Source: Notospermus geniculatus (Eukaryota > Nemertea > Pilidiophora > Heteronemertea > Lineidae). From it: a stretch of 64,000 nucleotides of DNA. Location: contig NMRB01000840.1 in the NCBI GenBank assembly GCA_002633025.1, positions 193,162 to 257,161 of the forward strand, written 5' to 3'. The position numbers and the translations under genes were made by a program. Below, in pieces: positions 1-13,300 of the stretch (the first letter of the stretch is position 1; each line of letters starts with the position of its first letter). The notes beneath the pieces were generated by a model that was not told the origin of the DNA, searched no databases, and saw only the letters and a list, made by a program, of their open reading frames with translations.

Positions 1-2667
1 TTCTTGAAGGGATAGCCACTGCTATTATCCTACCTTATTCTCCAGTGCCATTTGCACAGTGCTGTCCAGAGTCTGTGATCTCATCCAGACCCGCATTAGG
101 GGTCAGTGTTTGAACCCACATTAGGGGCAAAAGTTTAACACCGTATAGAACTGGCATTCAAGCCAAGTTGGGAAGATTCAACACTTCAAGCCAACAGTTC
201 AGCCAGCCTAGAAATCTTCACAAGTTTGTCCACTGTGCAGCAGTTACAAACAAAATAGGTTACTTTTACTATGAGCACAACAAAGTTACAGTAGCCATGT
301 CTTACTCGAAGAAATTGTTCCCAATTTCACTGACATATTGTCCCAACTATATGAAGATTTCTGGGATAACCTGCATAGAGTTGCTTACACCATTTAACCA
401 ATCACACGGCAAGGTTCCAAGTGGTTCATTATAGTCTAATCAAGTCATGCCCAGTGCTATATGCAAGTTCATAACACTGGCAGATCCAGCTGGTCTGGCC
501 AAGGGCCCATTGAAGATTCATGGACCTATGATAATCGAGCAGCCCGTCAGGCTGACATAACTTGATGCCTACCTCAAACTCACCTTGGCTTTTATCCTAC
601 AATGTAAGTTGGTTGGCTGGTCAATGCAACTTCTTCAATGCAACATTGGCTGAAGTGCTGTAATCAAAAAGGGCATTGTACACTATTCAGAGCTCATAAG
701 GTCTTAAACACACTTGGAATATTGCAAGAATTTCGTTGAGTTTTGGCAACAGGTACACATGCCCAAACCCCACCACTGCTATGTCATATGTCCACATACT
801 GTTCAATAAAAGTACAAAACATTACAACATGCACCTGAAAAAGTATTAAAGTGTTGTATTGGTTAATCCTTCGCAGACTGAAACAAATCTTACAAAGAAG
901 TATTCATTGGAAAGCCTTTTTGCTTCTTGTTTTAGAAAGAGCTCAATTTCAGAATTTTCCACAAGACGCTCAGTCGATGAAGGATTAAAAACAATGTGTT
1001 AGAATACAGAAGTAGGATAAGGAGTTGGTGGCTATCCAAAATCTGTTAACTCGCTATCCTATCTACTATGGACTTCAGTACCAAGTATGACTGGTACCCT
1101 CGCAAACTTGCTGATTTACAAGTACAACACAAGTGCAACGACGGTTGATTATTAACCCTATCTCAACTTCATCCCTGTATCGGAATATTCGAAGTTCAAT
1201 TGACCTGTTCACTGTAAAAGAATAAGCTGAAAGAGAACTTTAGGTACAGAAAGAATGAAAATGCCTTGTACTCCATGGTAAGAATTACCAACGAAATCGT
1301 GACTGGAATTTCATGTTGTAAGGAAAGTTAGAGACAGGTAGCAAGAACCCCGTGGAAAACCACACTTTCGGGGAAAGGACGTTGTCCTATCAATCTTTTT
1401 TCTCTCTCACCATGGAGCACAGGCCAAACAGGGAACAGTATGTGGACTTATGAAACAACAGCTCCAAAATGTGAATTTATCCGCAGGCCCGAGTCGTTGA
1501 GAGGACAGAACCAAACTTCACTGACTGTCCACCACTTATCAATATTTGGGCACTCTGATTGAATCTTGTTAAATTTTTGGCCACAGGACTGATTCTGCAA
1601 TCAGGACTGATTGGCAGGTCTTGCTGAGTGCTGTCTGAAGACAAGCAGGGACTGGAACCAGACGTTGAGATCATGTTCAGATGTCATTTTGGATCATGAA
1701 CATGGCGAGATCAGGTCTCCCAATTCTTTAGTGGAATCGTAGAACCACACCCGGCTTGTACCACAAAAGTGAATTGGACCTTTCGTCAGCAATGCTTCGT
1801 CCATCCTCTAAATTCCTCGTGGCGACTGCAAAGAAAACCAAGCCAGTGATCAAATTAGAGAAGAAAAGTAGGTTCACACGGACACGGGAAATATAAACAA
1901 TAAAAATTTATATTCAACTTTAAACCCGTTTATGACACAGCTCATGCAGCAAAAAACTACTGCATGGACAGCACAGAATCCATGTAAACCACCTCTAAAT
2001 GAGATAGGAATAAACACTCGGACATGGCAGGGTTACATATAAAGATAAAATTCAAGAATACAATTTGAGATCACAGAATGCAAATTGGCAGCTCTGAACA
2101 CGTTCTCTATCCCAATGCTTGGCAATGGGAAATCATGTATAAAACTCAACAATACTCCATGGAGGCGGTAACACAACAGAAATGAGGAATTCCATCCTAG
2201 AACAGCCATCTTAGAGAACTGTCCCAACAGCTAAGGGCACATACTTTGGTAGTATTCCCTTTTTCCTCCACCCCTTTCACTCCCAACACGCAACTGATTT
2301 CCCTCGACCCTTTGGTCACTGGATTCTTTTCACCAAATGACCAGGAAAAACCAGTAATCCTCGTATCACGAAATCTACCACTAAATCATGATCCTTGTGA
2401 ATTTCACCAGTGATGAGTAATGTACAGGGTTCTCAGTGACCCAGCAATATGGGTCAAATATGCACAGAAATAAGTGATTCACTACAATAAGAGACAACGC
2501 TCAACTTTTCCGAAGAAACTGGTTTCTGATTCTCAGCTCTGAACAGCAAAATTGAGAACCCTGAAAGTAGCACTACTGGATGAGCAATATGATCATGACC
2601 AGATCACACAGAAGTGACGATAACATTTCCACAGAATCACTTTCAAATTCCAGTCATTGTAATCACA
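1..2667. other. 3' flank of SCAF, no further gene seen
   Basis: No open frame here looks coding and no exon with good splice sites was recognised on either strand. The part next to 2667 must hold the SCAF 3' untranslated region, but I could not place a clear AATAAA on the minus strand. One small inverted-repeat element lies at 863-988. Confidence 0.5.
863..988. mobile_element. Small MITE, ends TTAATCCTTC
   Basis: The left arm TTAATCCTTCGCAGACTGA is mirrored at the right by TCAGTCGATGAAGGATTAA, about 126 bp overall. No coding capacity. Confidence 0.6.
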
Positions 2668-4377
2668 TTAGCTCTCCTGTGCTGCTTCTGCCTCTTCCAC
2701 AGCAGGTTCACTCTTTCCATTTTCTATACTCTCCCCAGCCGCTGCCTCCTTGGTATCTTTCACTACTGGCATAAGTGGGGGTATATCACCAACAGATTCC
2801 TCTGTATTCCTAGAATCCTGATTTTCCCCACCATTCCCAGAATCATTCATTGGAGGAGCATTTGGATCCAGCTTTTCCCCAGTACTAGCATCAAATCTGT
2901 CACCACTCGCATCGAATCTTGACCGCCGAGGGCCTCGCTTTCTCTCACGATTGTTTTCTGATCTTTCATCATTTCCTCTTCGATCGTCGGGGAAGTCCCC
3001 ACGACCTGGTGAATGCAGGCGAGGGGGTCTGTTGTCTGGGGGACCGAAGCCGCGGTCAGGGGGACCGAGACCACGGTCAGGCCCACCATGGCCGTGATCT
3101 GGTCCGTCAGGACCGCGGTCAGGTCCACCAAAGGGTACTGGGCCCCTGAATGGAGGTCCTCCAGGGCCAGGTGGGCCTTGCGCCATGAGTGGAGGCGGAG
3201 GTCCTCCAGGGCCAGGAGGCCCACCCCGGATGTTTAGGGCAAATCGAATGGGGAATCCCCTTGGCCCAACAGGTCCTCCAGGTGGTAATCCAGGCCCAAG
3301 AGGGCCGCCAGGTCCGAGAGGGCCACCAGGCCCTATATGCCTCATTCCAGGATTACCGACAGGAGGACCCATTCCAGGTGGACCACCAGGAATAGGACCC
3401 ATGGGGCCTAATGGTCCTCTAGGACCCAATGGCCCACCTGGTGGCCCTAACTGCATCCGAGGCCCCCCAGGTGGCCCGAACCCGGGTCGTAACATATGAT
3501 GATCTGGTCCTCCTCCTTCCGGTCCGTTTTGGAGGAAGGGTGGCCGTGGTCCAAGAAGTCGTAAACCTGGGGGAAGGCCAAGCATTCTGGGGGGAGAATC
3601 CATCAACATGCGAGGTTGACCAAATTTGTCATCTGGACCACCAGGCCCAGCCATTGATACAGGAGGTCCTCCGGGCGGTCCCCCCGGTCGCAGATCTGGT
3701 AGGCCTGGCATTCTTGCTGGTCCTCCTGGAGGGCCACGAAGCAATGGGTTCGGTTTGGGTCCATCCAGAGGATTACCAGGACGAATCAGGCGAAAATCGG
3801 GTGGACGCAGCAGAGGTACAGGAAGCGGCAAGCCAGGTAACCTTGGCGGACCGTCATTCTGTGAGCTTGGTGGCATACTAATAGGTGGTCGCTCTCCAAT
3901 ATGACCGCCGAGTCTTGGGTCAACTCGTCCGCTGAACTGGGCATTTGGATTTGATTCTTTGGTGAAGTTAAAATCTCTTTCATCGGTGTCTGCTTTGCTA
4001 TCAGGAGTCGCCCTGCCGGGAGATCGCCCCGGTGGTGGCATCATTCCTTCATGAGCACTGGGAGGTCGCTTGGGAGGTTCAAACCTAGCTCCTGCAGGCG
4101 GTGGAGGAGCTCTGAAATCAGGGGGTGGCATTCTTGGGTCAAATCTCGGCATACCCAAGGGTAGACCAGGTGGAGGACCACCGGGCCGAATGACACCTGG
4201 CCCACTTGGTGCCCCAGACGTCGGAGGCATTGAATTTTGCACAACCGATTTGATAGCTTGCACCAGCGAGTTGCTGGCGCTGATTGGTGGCGGCGGCGGT
4301 TGTAACAATGGTGGAGGTTGCGGCATCGACATGGGTGTGCTTGCTGGTGGTGGTCCAATAGCCCTTGGAGGAGCATT
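2668..4377 (-). CDS. SCAF8: SCAF last exon, long Pro/Gly-rich tail
   Basis: 1710 bases from an acceptor TCTATTTCAG at 4378 to the stop at 2668. Starts NAPPRAIGPPPASTPMSM, contains a helical-looking island (SNSLVQAIKSVVQNSMPP), a long GGP/PPG tract, Arg-rich DRRGNDERSENNRERKRG, and an acidic end EEAEAAQES. The opposite strand shows collagen-like Gly-Pro frames that are only shadows of this tract. Glycine and proline dominate, so alignments outside the family will be misleading. Confidence 0.9.
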   Translation of the reverse strand, partial: NAPPRAIGPPPASTPMSMPQPPPLLQPPPPPISASNSLVQAIKSVVQNSMPPTSGAPSGPGVIRPGGPPPGLPLGMPRFDPRMPPPDFRAPPPPAGARFEPPKRPPSAHEGMMPPPGRSPGRATPDSKADTDERDFNFTKESNPNAQFSGRVDPRLGGHIGERPPISMPPSSQNDGPPRLPGLPLPVPLLRPPDFRLIRPGNPLDGPKPNPLLRGPPGGPARMPGLPDLRPGGPPGGPPVSMAGPGGPDDKFGQPRMLMDSPPRMLGLPPGLRLLGPRPPFLQNGPEGGGPDHHMLRPGFGPPGGPRMQLGPPGGPLGPRGPLGPMGPIPGGPPGMGPPVGNPGMRHIGPGGPLGPGGPLGPGLPPGGPVGPRGFPIRFALNIRGGPPGPGGPPPPLMAQGPPGPGGPPFRGPVPFGGPDRGPDGPDHGHGGPDRGLGPPDRGFGPPDNRPPRLHSPGRGDFPDDRRGNDERSENNRERKRGPRRSRFDASGDRFDASTGEKLDPNAPPMNDSGNGGENQDSRNTEESVGDIPPLMPVVKDTKEAAAGESIENGKSEPAVEEAEAAQES

Positions 4378-7300
4378 CTGAAATAGACGAAAAGTCTCTG
4401 TTGAGATAAATCAATTATCACGGCTGCACAAGGGAATGATTAAATTTTCATTATTTGAATGCAGCAAACTGGTGTATTGATACACACAGGGTCTCTGCCA
4501 GAAATTTTTTTGAGGGTACTAATTTCTTCAAAATCAGCAAAATCCCATGAAATTGAAGAAAATAGCCCTTTTCTGTTCCTTTGAGGGTACTAGCATAGTA
4601 CTAGCATAGTACACTTAGTACTGTCTGGCAGAACCACCGATACACTAACTGCCAATCAACTATCTTCTTCCAACTGCCGATTTATTGATGTTAACAGAAA
4701 GAGACCTGTCCTCTGCATTTCTCTACTACCAGTTTTGGATGCAAGAGCTGAAGGGAATGAATATCTGTCACTAGAGTACAGTGACTGTCAACAGAGTCCA
4801 CATTACCTGTTCCCCTGGGGGCAGCATTCCTGGCATTGGTTCCATACGAGGAACATCATCACGGGCCTGTGCATTCTTCTCCGGTGGAGGAATAGCAGGC
4901 TGACCCGGCTCAGACACAGGTGGCGGAACTTCTGCAGGCTGCTCTGGTACGACAGGCATGCCTGCTGGTAATGCAGGGGGAGGAATCATCGGTGCGGCTG
5001 TTGGTACGACTCCCGGTACTGGTACAGGTGGTACGCCCTGGACTAGCGAAGGTATTGGCTGTGATGGTGGGCCACCCATCATCATTGGAGGCATGACCCC
5101 CATTGGGCCTGGCATCATCATCATTCCTGGATAAGAAGAGATCACATTGTATTCAAATATCTTAACATAGAAAGAAACGACTGGACATATTTCAAGGAAT
5201 ACACTCCATTATCGCCACGGACTGATTTAGATTACCCGTATTAGGGAGGTCTTAAGATTGAATACTAACCAAACGGAGGCTGTCCTGGTACAAAAGCTGG
5301 CATCTGCACCGGCTGTCCATCCTCCAATAAAGAATCTTGCGATTCATCAACAGATATTCCTCGGCGTCGCTTCTCTGTAACGAGACAATCAAGGGGAACA
5401 TGACGAGCAGGTGACAACAATACATGCAAATGGGTTTGGATGTGTTGTAATGATCCTGAAACACTTGAAATTTGAAGGCATTGGCACGGCAACTCAGATT
5501 AAGTCAGGCTAATCAGACAGAGGCTCAGTCCTTCCCTTTTTTAGGTCCATTGACTGAATAGGCCGGCATAACAATACAGATACTATGGCAACCTCAGTAT
5601 CACCATAGTTGGCCAGTAATATTGGTAGGCCTATTCCTATTCCGTGCCTCATCTGCTACATTAAGTTCCACACCCTAGTCATAGATGGCACTGCAGTGCT
5701 AGAGTACTTTGGAATAGCAATTCTGTACTAACAGAACATGGCTAAGGGTTTGGAAGTGAAGGTTTGATGTCTAATCTACACATGTCAAGCCCGTCTTCTA
5801 CGGCACACCGCTGTGTTAACCACTAGACAGGTTAGACTATCTGAGTAAAACCAGAAATTCTTCTGTAGATAAAGGGCCTAACAATGGGTTCACAACAAAC
5901 GCCTCAACTTCCCAGATGTACCACACCATCACCTCAAGCAATATGCAGTCATGAATCCCACCAACTTGACAGCACCACAAACCACACCACCTTACACCTT
6001 AAAGCCCCACTGTATTGAATCTGAAAAACGCAAATCATCGCCGCGATTCTTGACGTCAGTGCACGACGTCACGACGTGTAAAATGTACTGCGCTCTATCT
6101 GAATATATTAGAGCCCTCCCTGCAGATTTTTTCATTGTGTGCTGAAAACTAGGCCTTGATTCTCGGAAATACGCATCAGGCAGGCATTTTGGGGACCTTC
6201 ACGATGCTATGAGACCTCGACCAGCATTCTCCCAACATTTTGAAAATCCAGTAAAATTCAATACTGTGGGGCTTTAAGTAATTAATACTCTTTCACCTTG
6301 CCCAATTCCACAGTATCACAACACTCACTCATACATGCCGTTCACAGACTGCTTACAATAGCCAGATTCTTGCCGATTTACCGCTAGAGGGCGTTTAGCG
6401 TAACTAACGAAATACATGAAACATTTTCTGATTGGTTCGCTGTCAGCGTCCTTGAAAACTGCAGTAGACTGGTCACTCGTCCCAAAGCATTTTACATGGA
6501 CTGTTGCATTATGACGCAGAACGACTAGTCTACAACAGCAGCGGCTGCCACCAGTGTCCACCATGCAGTGTCACTTTGCACTTTTCAGTGTTTAGCTCGT
6601 GCATTTTTTGTTTTGAAACATCGCTAAAGAAGTGGATAACAGTGATCTATTTGAGATTATTCTGTTTGTATATGATTGATCTTGTAAACAGCAGGCCGAA
6701 GCATGGAGCAACGCCGGTGCTGATTGACTGCTGACTACATCATTTTTGGTGCTGCCATCATGCAGTAAATCGGCGAGAATCTGGCTATTGTAAGCAGTGT
6801 CTGTGAACGGCAGGTATGAGTGAGAAGACACTGCGCAAGGAGTGTAATTTCAACAGCTGAAATGTAACGTAACAGGTAAACAGTAGCAGATCAATGCATA
6901 GGCTATCTGACATCCCTTGTTGATCATTCAGCGACTTCCTACGGGTTTTCCTAGACCGCCACACATATTGCACATATGTACAAGGACAGGATGGGACAAG
7001 CAGGTATTATCTTCTGAGAGCAAACTGTCACGTGAAGGGAATAACCACAAATATTCATTATCACACAATGACTTGATATGGCAAGGAAAACAATGCAGAT
7101 GTGGCAGTCACCAGCGATAGTCAGCGGTTTGTGCTAGCAAGCACAGAGGATCCGTTCCATGCTAAATGCCCATATAACAGTATCATATCTGAATGTAAAA
7201 TCCTTCCATTTACGTGAACCATCTTCGATAATCAAAGGGCGATCTGCTCACCACTGCGTTAATTCGCACATCACCCTTCGAGTAATAGACTGGTCCACGG

Positions 7301-10300
7301 CGTATCTTGGCACGATGCCAACTTTACCAGTCGACCAATCATATTGCACTTTTGTATCGGGTCTGCGGCTACCACTATTTGTACCACGAGGAAATTTTAC
7401 AACACCGGTTCTGATTGGCCTCCTCTTCAAGAGGCAGCGGATACGCTGCGGACCGGTCTATTTCTCGAAGAGTAATGTGCGATGTAACACAGTGGTTAGC
7501 AGATTGCCCTTCGATATCGAAGATGACATGAACCAGACCTTAGCAGAACGGCGTGGTAAAAGGTTTGATATGAGGTCAAGTTAACAATCTAAAGCTATCT
7601 ACATCATGAGTCAGCATTTAGTTCCAAGTCTACAATGAATAAACAGCACCACTCCAAATGGACACGTTAACAATTCTCTAACTCCCAAATCATCTATGAT
7701 TATATACAGCATGGGACATCAAATATCTGATATTATTAGATCATTCTTTTGTCATTCCTTTTCTTCTGCAGAGATCCACTAACTACTCACTGGGGGCCGT
7801 ATTCTAGAAGCTTCCTTAACTCTAAGGTTTACCTTTAGCTATTGTCTGCAGGGCAGAATACAAAAGCTTAAAGTGGATCTCAGAGTAAGGAGGCTTCTAG
7901 AATGCGGGCCTTAGTTACCAGTCAAACAAGGATCCACTTTCAGTATACTCAGCTAAACAAGCATTCACAGCTACATCGGTCGGCGCTGTGGCATGATAAG
8001 CACAAAGTTCAAGATGGCCGACATACACGTTGCTATGCTGCATGCACGCACTTCCCGTTGCCATTGGCGATGCTGCTTAACAGATATCGAGGATCCTCAC
8101 CTGACTGGTTGCTCTTCAACAGCCAGTGTGCCTCCACATTCAAGGAAGTTTCCATCCAATCAATTGTAAGTAAATGTGCAGGCCCATTAGGTCTTACAGG
8201 GCAAACCCCTTACAATTTTCCATGCAGCCTGTGCAATCTATTCACCCTCCATTATTTGTTTTGCTACTCCACTGTTTACATGGCTGAAAAGGAAAGTCTG
8301 GCCCAGTGTTTTCGGTGGAAGATGAGATGAGCTCCCACCTGTAGTCAGTTCTCTAAAGCAAAAGTGAGGCCACAGAGAGATCTTTCATTATGACCCTTCC
8401 AACAATCCATCGTATTGTTCCGCAGAAGCTGAACTTGGGAAAATTTTCAAACAAACTGTGCACCTGGAAAAACTGCAGTCAGGAAGAGCTGCTGTCGCAA
8501 TACCAAGGTAAGGTCACTAGGAAGAATAAAACCCGCAACCTTAGATGCAAAAGGTACCAATATTTCCACTGTAATGCCACCACCTCTGTCTAAAGAACAT
8601 GTAAGGGAAGGTGTTACAAGCAGCATATCCCAAGCACAGGTCAACATTTTATGTCAAGTACTATACTTTTCCACTCAACTTCTATTCAGAACAATACGAT
8701 GAACTTGAAAAGGATTTGTGTTGCAATACAGGATATTCCTCTAAAAGAGTGCAGCACCTGACGGGACAGCGTCCAAGACGTATTAATGATGTTTTGAGGC
8801 GAGACGAAAAAATCAGATTGTTTCACGACGTCATGATCGCTGAAACAACCGGATTTTTTTTCAAGTCGCGTCATGCATTCAGAAATGACGTGCGGGACGT
8901 CATGACGCTGTTCCGTCAGGTGCTGCGCTCTTTTGGAGTGATAGAGTCTATTCACAACTCTAGTTGTGACATCTCCGGGTTAGAGCAAGAAAATACAAGC
9001 CATTCATTCCTCCTCAATTAAATGCAATTCAAAGACTGAACCGATAAAACGCAAACCAGAAACTTACCAGTTTGGAAATAAACAGCACCTTGAACACAAG
9101 AGACAAAAGTCAGATAACCTCTTGTCAATAACTAATACGGAGGACCATAACTAAAAGATTTTTAAGGGGGATTCCAACTGATACTAGCTAACATGAACTG
9201 GCTTCACATGGTAACTTTCACATGGTAATTTTCAGAAAGGTACCATCCTGTCAGCTACACATGAAGCTTATGGGAAACACGTCACCAGATGCCATCAGTG
9301 CCTCCCTCTTCATATCAAGCTATCATATCCACTCTAATTTAGCTACTGAAATGGGAGCAGAGAACATTTCCCCATCGTTATCCCTGACGACCTACCCAAC
9401 ACCTCAACATCAGAGAGAGAGCCCACTGTACACTGGTGACCATGTGAATAAATCAACTTTCTAATGAAACAATACACTCCTCTTGCAGTGTTCGTTCGCT
9501 CTGTATGCTTCGCTCACAAAACACTGCTTCCAATAGCCGGTATTCTGCTGCTTTACCGCCAGATGGCACTATTTCTGTCCAATCAATCAGCGCCCGCCAT
9601 CAGGCTGCAACTAAGCAAAATCCTAAAACACTTTCTCCGGTGCGGCAGCGTTACTGGTGCCATCTGGCGGTAAATCGGCAAAATACCTGCTATTCGAAGC
9701 AGTGTTTTGTGAGCGAAGCATAGCAAACGAAAACACTGCGAGAGGAGTGTGATGTAACAACAGAACATGGGCAGTTCATGAGCAGGGTGTTTGGAATATC
9801 ACAGCTCAACTGAAAAGGACACTCATCCTTTCCTTCAGCTGCATGTTGATATATTCCAGCAGCATCGTCCAAGCCCAGAAACTATGTAGCATACCTTTCA
9901 GTTCCTCAGGTAATGTCTCCTCATCAAACATGCCACCCTCTGCAAGCTTCTCAAAGTCATCAGGTATCTGTTCCCAAGGCACGTACGTCACACCAAGGTC
10001 CACTTCCCAGTTCTCTTTGAAATGGCCAGCATCTTTGATACCCTTGTTCTGAGCCCAGGCAATCTAGAAGAATCAAGGTAACAATGTAATAAAATATCGA
10101 TCTTCTTTTTTTATGGAACTGCAAGTCCCAGGCCTTTCCGTTTGAGGGGAGCTAAAATGTGCATGCGCCTCACAAACAATAGAAATTCTATTGTTTGTGA
10201 GGCGCATGCACATTTTAGCGTGCCTCAAACGAAAAGGCCTGAAGTCCCTCAATTCAGAGCCAAAGTCATGAGAACTGAGTGAACCTGACGCCGACCACTG

Positions 10301-13300
10301 ATCAACGAATTCACAGCATTACCAACCTTCAGCAAATTTCCATCCACACGGGCTCCCTTCATCTTTTCAACAGCTTTGGAAGCATCCTTTCTGCGAGTGA
10401 ATACAACATAGGCACATCCTCTCGGAGGAATCATCTGGAAGTGACCAACGACAACTGAGTATTTGACAATCATAATACTGGATATGAGCTCTGAATATTG
10501 GTGCTGTGTAAAGGCCCGAACCCACTAACGCGTTTTCACGCAGCGGGAAAAGGCACCGGCAGAAAATGCTTTGTGAAAAGGCAGCGGACCAAGAATATAA
10601 CAAAGAATTTGTCGGGCAGTGATAAAACCGCGGCGGGAAAACAATTTGTCGGGCAGTGATAAAACCGCGGCGGGAAAACGCAACAGTGGGTTCAGGCCTT
10701 AATACCGACTCTGAGATGAAGTTTTATATGAACGGTTTTCTAAATTTCAAAGAGCATTACGTAACAAAGCCATGCAATGGAACTCACGTTGATTGACTCC
10801 ACTTCACCAAACCGTTCGAGTTCTTCCTGTAGGTTATTCTCCGTTGTAAGTCTGGCTATGTGACCAACCCAAATCGTGGTCGAACAAACTGAAATATGAA
10901 AGCAATTAAAAGATCAATTCATGCTGAAAATGACTAAGTAAAGGAATACTGACAACAATTAAAGACAGGAGACGTTGATAGTCTATATTGACGTTGATAG
11001 TCTATATTCTACAGAGAGGAAACTCACCACTCAGATTTTTCTCCTTAATTGGCGGCAAACCCTTCTTCTTCCTTTCCCTTTCTCTCTCACGCCTTTCACG
11101 TTCCCGTTCCCTTGACCTTGACCTCCTGTGACGTTCCCGTGACCTCGACCTCCGCCTCCTTTCCCTCTCACGTGACCTTGAACTGAAATGGGAGCAGAGA
11201 GCATTTCCCCATCACTATCCCTGACGACCTAACCCAACGCCTCAACCTGAGAGAGAGCCCACTGTACACTGGTGACCATGTGAATAAATCAACTTTCTAA
11301 TGAAACAATACACTCCTCTCGCAGTGTTTTCGTTCGCTCAGTATACTCCGCTCACAAAACACTGCTTCAAATAGCTGGTATTCTGCCGCTTTACCACCAG
11401 ATGGCACTATTTCTGTCCAATCAATCAGCGCCCGCCATCAGGCTGCAACTAAGCAAAATCCTAAAACACTTTTTCCGGCATGGCAACGGTACTGGTGCCA
11501 TCTGGCGGTCAACTGGCTGGATACGGGCTATTCGAAGCAGCGTTTTGTGAGCAAAGCATAGCAAACGAAAACACTGCGAGAGGAGTGTAATGAAACAACA
11601 GAACATGGGCAGTTCATGAGCAGGGTGTTTGGAATATCACAGCTCAACTGAAAAGGACACTCATCCTTTCCTTCAGCTGCATGTTGATATATTCCAGCAG
11701 CACCGTCCAAGCCAGAAAACTATGTAGCATACCTTTCAGTTCCTCAGGTAATGTCTCCTCATCAAACATGCCACCCTCTGCAAGCTTCTCAAAGTCATCA
11801 GGTATCTGTTCCCAAGGCACGTACGTCACACCAAGGTCCACTTCCCAGTTCTCTTTGAAATGGCCAGCATCTTTGATACCCTTGTTCTGAGCCCAGGCAA
11901 TCTAGAAGAATCAAGGTAACAATGTAATAAAATATCGATCTTCTTTTTTTATGGAACTGCAAGTCCCAGGCCTTTCCGTTTGAGGGGAGCTAAAATGTGC
12001 ATGCGCCTCACAAACGATAGAAATTCTATTGTTTGTGAGGCGCATGCACATTTTAGCGTGCCTCAAACGAAAAGGCCTGAAGTCCCTCAATTCAGAGCCA
12101 AAGTCATGAGAACTGAGTGAACCTGACGCCGACCACTGATCAACGAATTCACAGCATTACCAACCTTCAGCAAATTCCCATCCACACGGGCTCCCTTCAT
12201 CTTTTCAACAGCTTTGGAAGCATCCTTTCTGCGAGTGAATACAACATATGCACATCCTCTCGGAGGAATCATCTGAAAGTGACCAATGACAACTGAGTAT
12301 TTGACAATCATAATACTGGATATGAGCTCTGAATATTAGTGCTATGTGATACCTACTCTGTGATGAAGTTTCACATGAACGGTTTTCTAAATTTCAAACA
12401 GCATTCTGTAACAAAGCCATGCAATGGAACTCACGTTGATTGACTCCACTTCACCAAACCGTTCTAGTTCTTCCTGTAGGTTATTCTCCGTTGTAAGTCT
12501 GGCTATGTGACCAACCCAAATTGTCGTCGAACAAACTGAAATATGAAAACAGTTGAAAGATCAGTTCATACTGAAATTGAATAAGAGAAGGAATACTGCA
12601 GTGCTTCACGTAAGACGGGCGCACTCACGCTCACGCCCCTGCGCGCCCGCAAAATTGCACGGAGGAGCTCGATTGACTGTGCTCCATGAAGTTCAGGCAC
12701 GACTGTGAACAGCACTCATTCACGAGTATGAACAGCTCTCCTCGAGCCTTTGAGGAGCTCAACTGATTGAGCTCCTGCAGATTTCAAACATGAAGCACTG
12801 TAATTGACAACAATAAAAGACAGGAGATGTTGATAGCTATTATTTTACAAAGAGGAAACTCACCACTCAGATTTTTCTCCTTAATTGGCGGCAAACCCTT
12901 CTTCTTCCTTTCCCTCTCTCTTTCTCGCCTTTCACGTTCCCGTTCCCTTGACCTTGACCTCCTGTGACGTTCCCGTGACCTCGACCTCCGCCTCCTTTCC
13001 CTCTCACGTGACCTTGACCTTGATCGCCTCCTCCTCCTTGGTGACCTTGACCTCGACCTTGAACCTCTTCTATGAATCCTGTCCTTCTCTCTCCGGCGGG
13101 GCTCGCCCTCTGGTGAGCGCCGTCTCTCATCATAGTCGTGGTATTCGCGATACTCTCTGTAGTCCTCATCGCCTTGTCCCTCTTCAACTGGCACATGATG
13201 CTGAAATGAGTCATACTATTATGTGAAGAAGCAGGCACATTGGAAGCACCGCAGTGGCAACAAATGAAAGCATTACTCCAGAAATTCAAAGAGCATGACA

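Larger units (their letters stand above)
5375..9894. other. SCAF intron 12 (4.5 kb) with several MITEs
   Basis: Between exon 13 and the nearest exon 12 copy there is no convincing exon. It contains inverted-repeat elements at 6003-6273, 6322-6825, 7223-7522, 7793-7910, 8738-8940 and 9473-9751, plus a degraded tRNA-like segment near 5790-5840. Short frames in it are not supported. Confidence 0.6.
9895..11180 (-). pseudogene. SCAF8: SCAF RRM exons 10-12 and RS-exon fragment, second copy
   Basis: Exons at 10788-10888, 10327-10434 and 9895-10063 encode the same RRM as 11733-12535. At 11028-11180 the 3' part of the RS exon is repeated but stops abruptly at the block boundary and has no acceptor. 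Because exon 12 ends in phase 1 and exon 10 begins in phase 1, both RRM cassettes could be spliced in series in frame (126 extra codons). Near identity favours a redundant haplotype. Confidence 0.75.

Noticed and set aside
2919-3904. Long plus-strand frames rich in Gly-Pro-Pro, collagen-like
   Set aside because: They are the antisense of the Pro/Gly-rich last exon of SCAF, whose frame is fixed by splicing and family similarity.
7159-7584. 141-codon plus-strand frame
   Set aside because: It runs through both arms of the MITE at 7223-7522; the composition reflects the inverted repeat.
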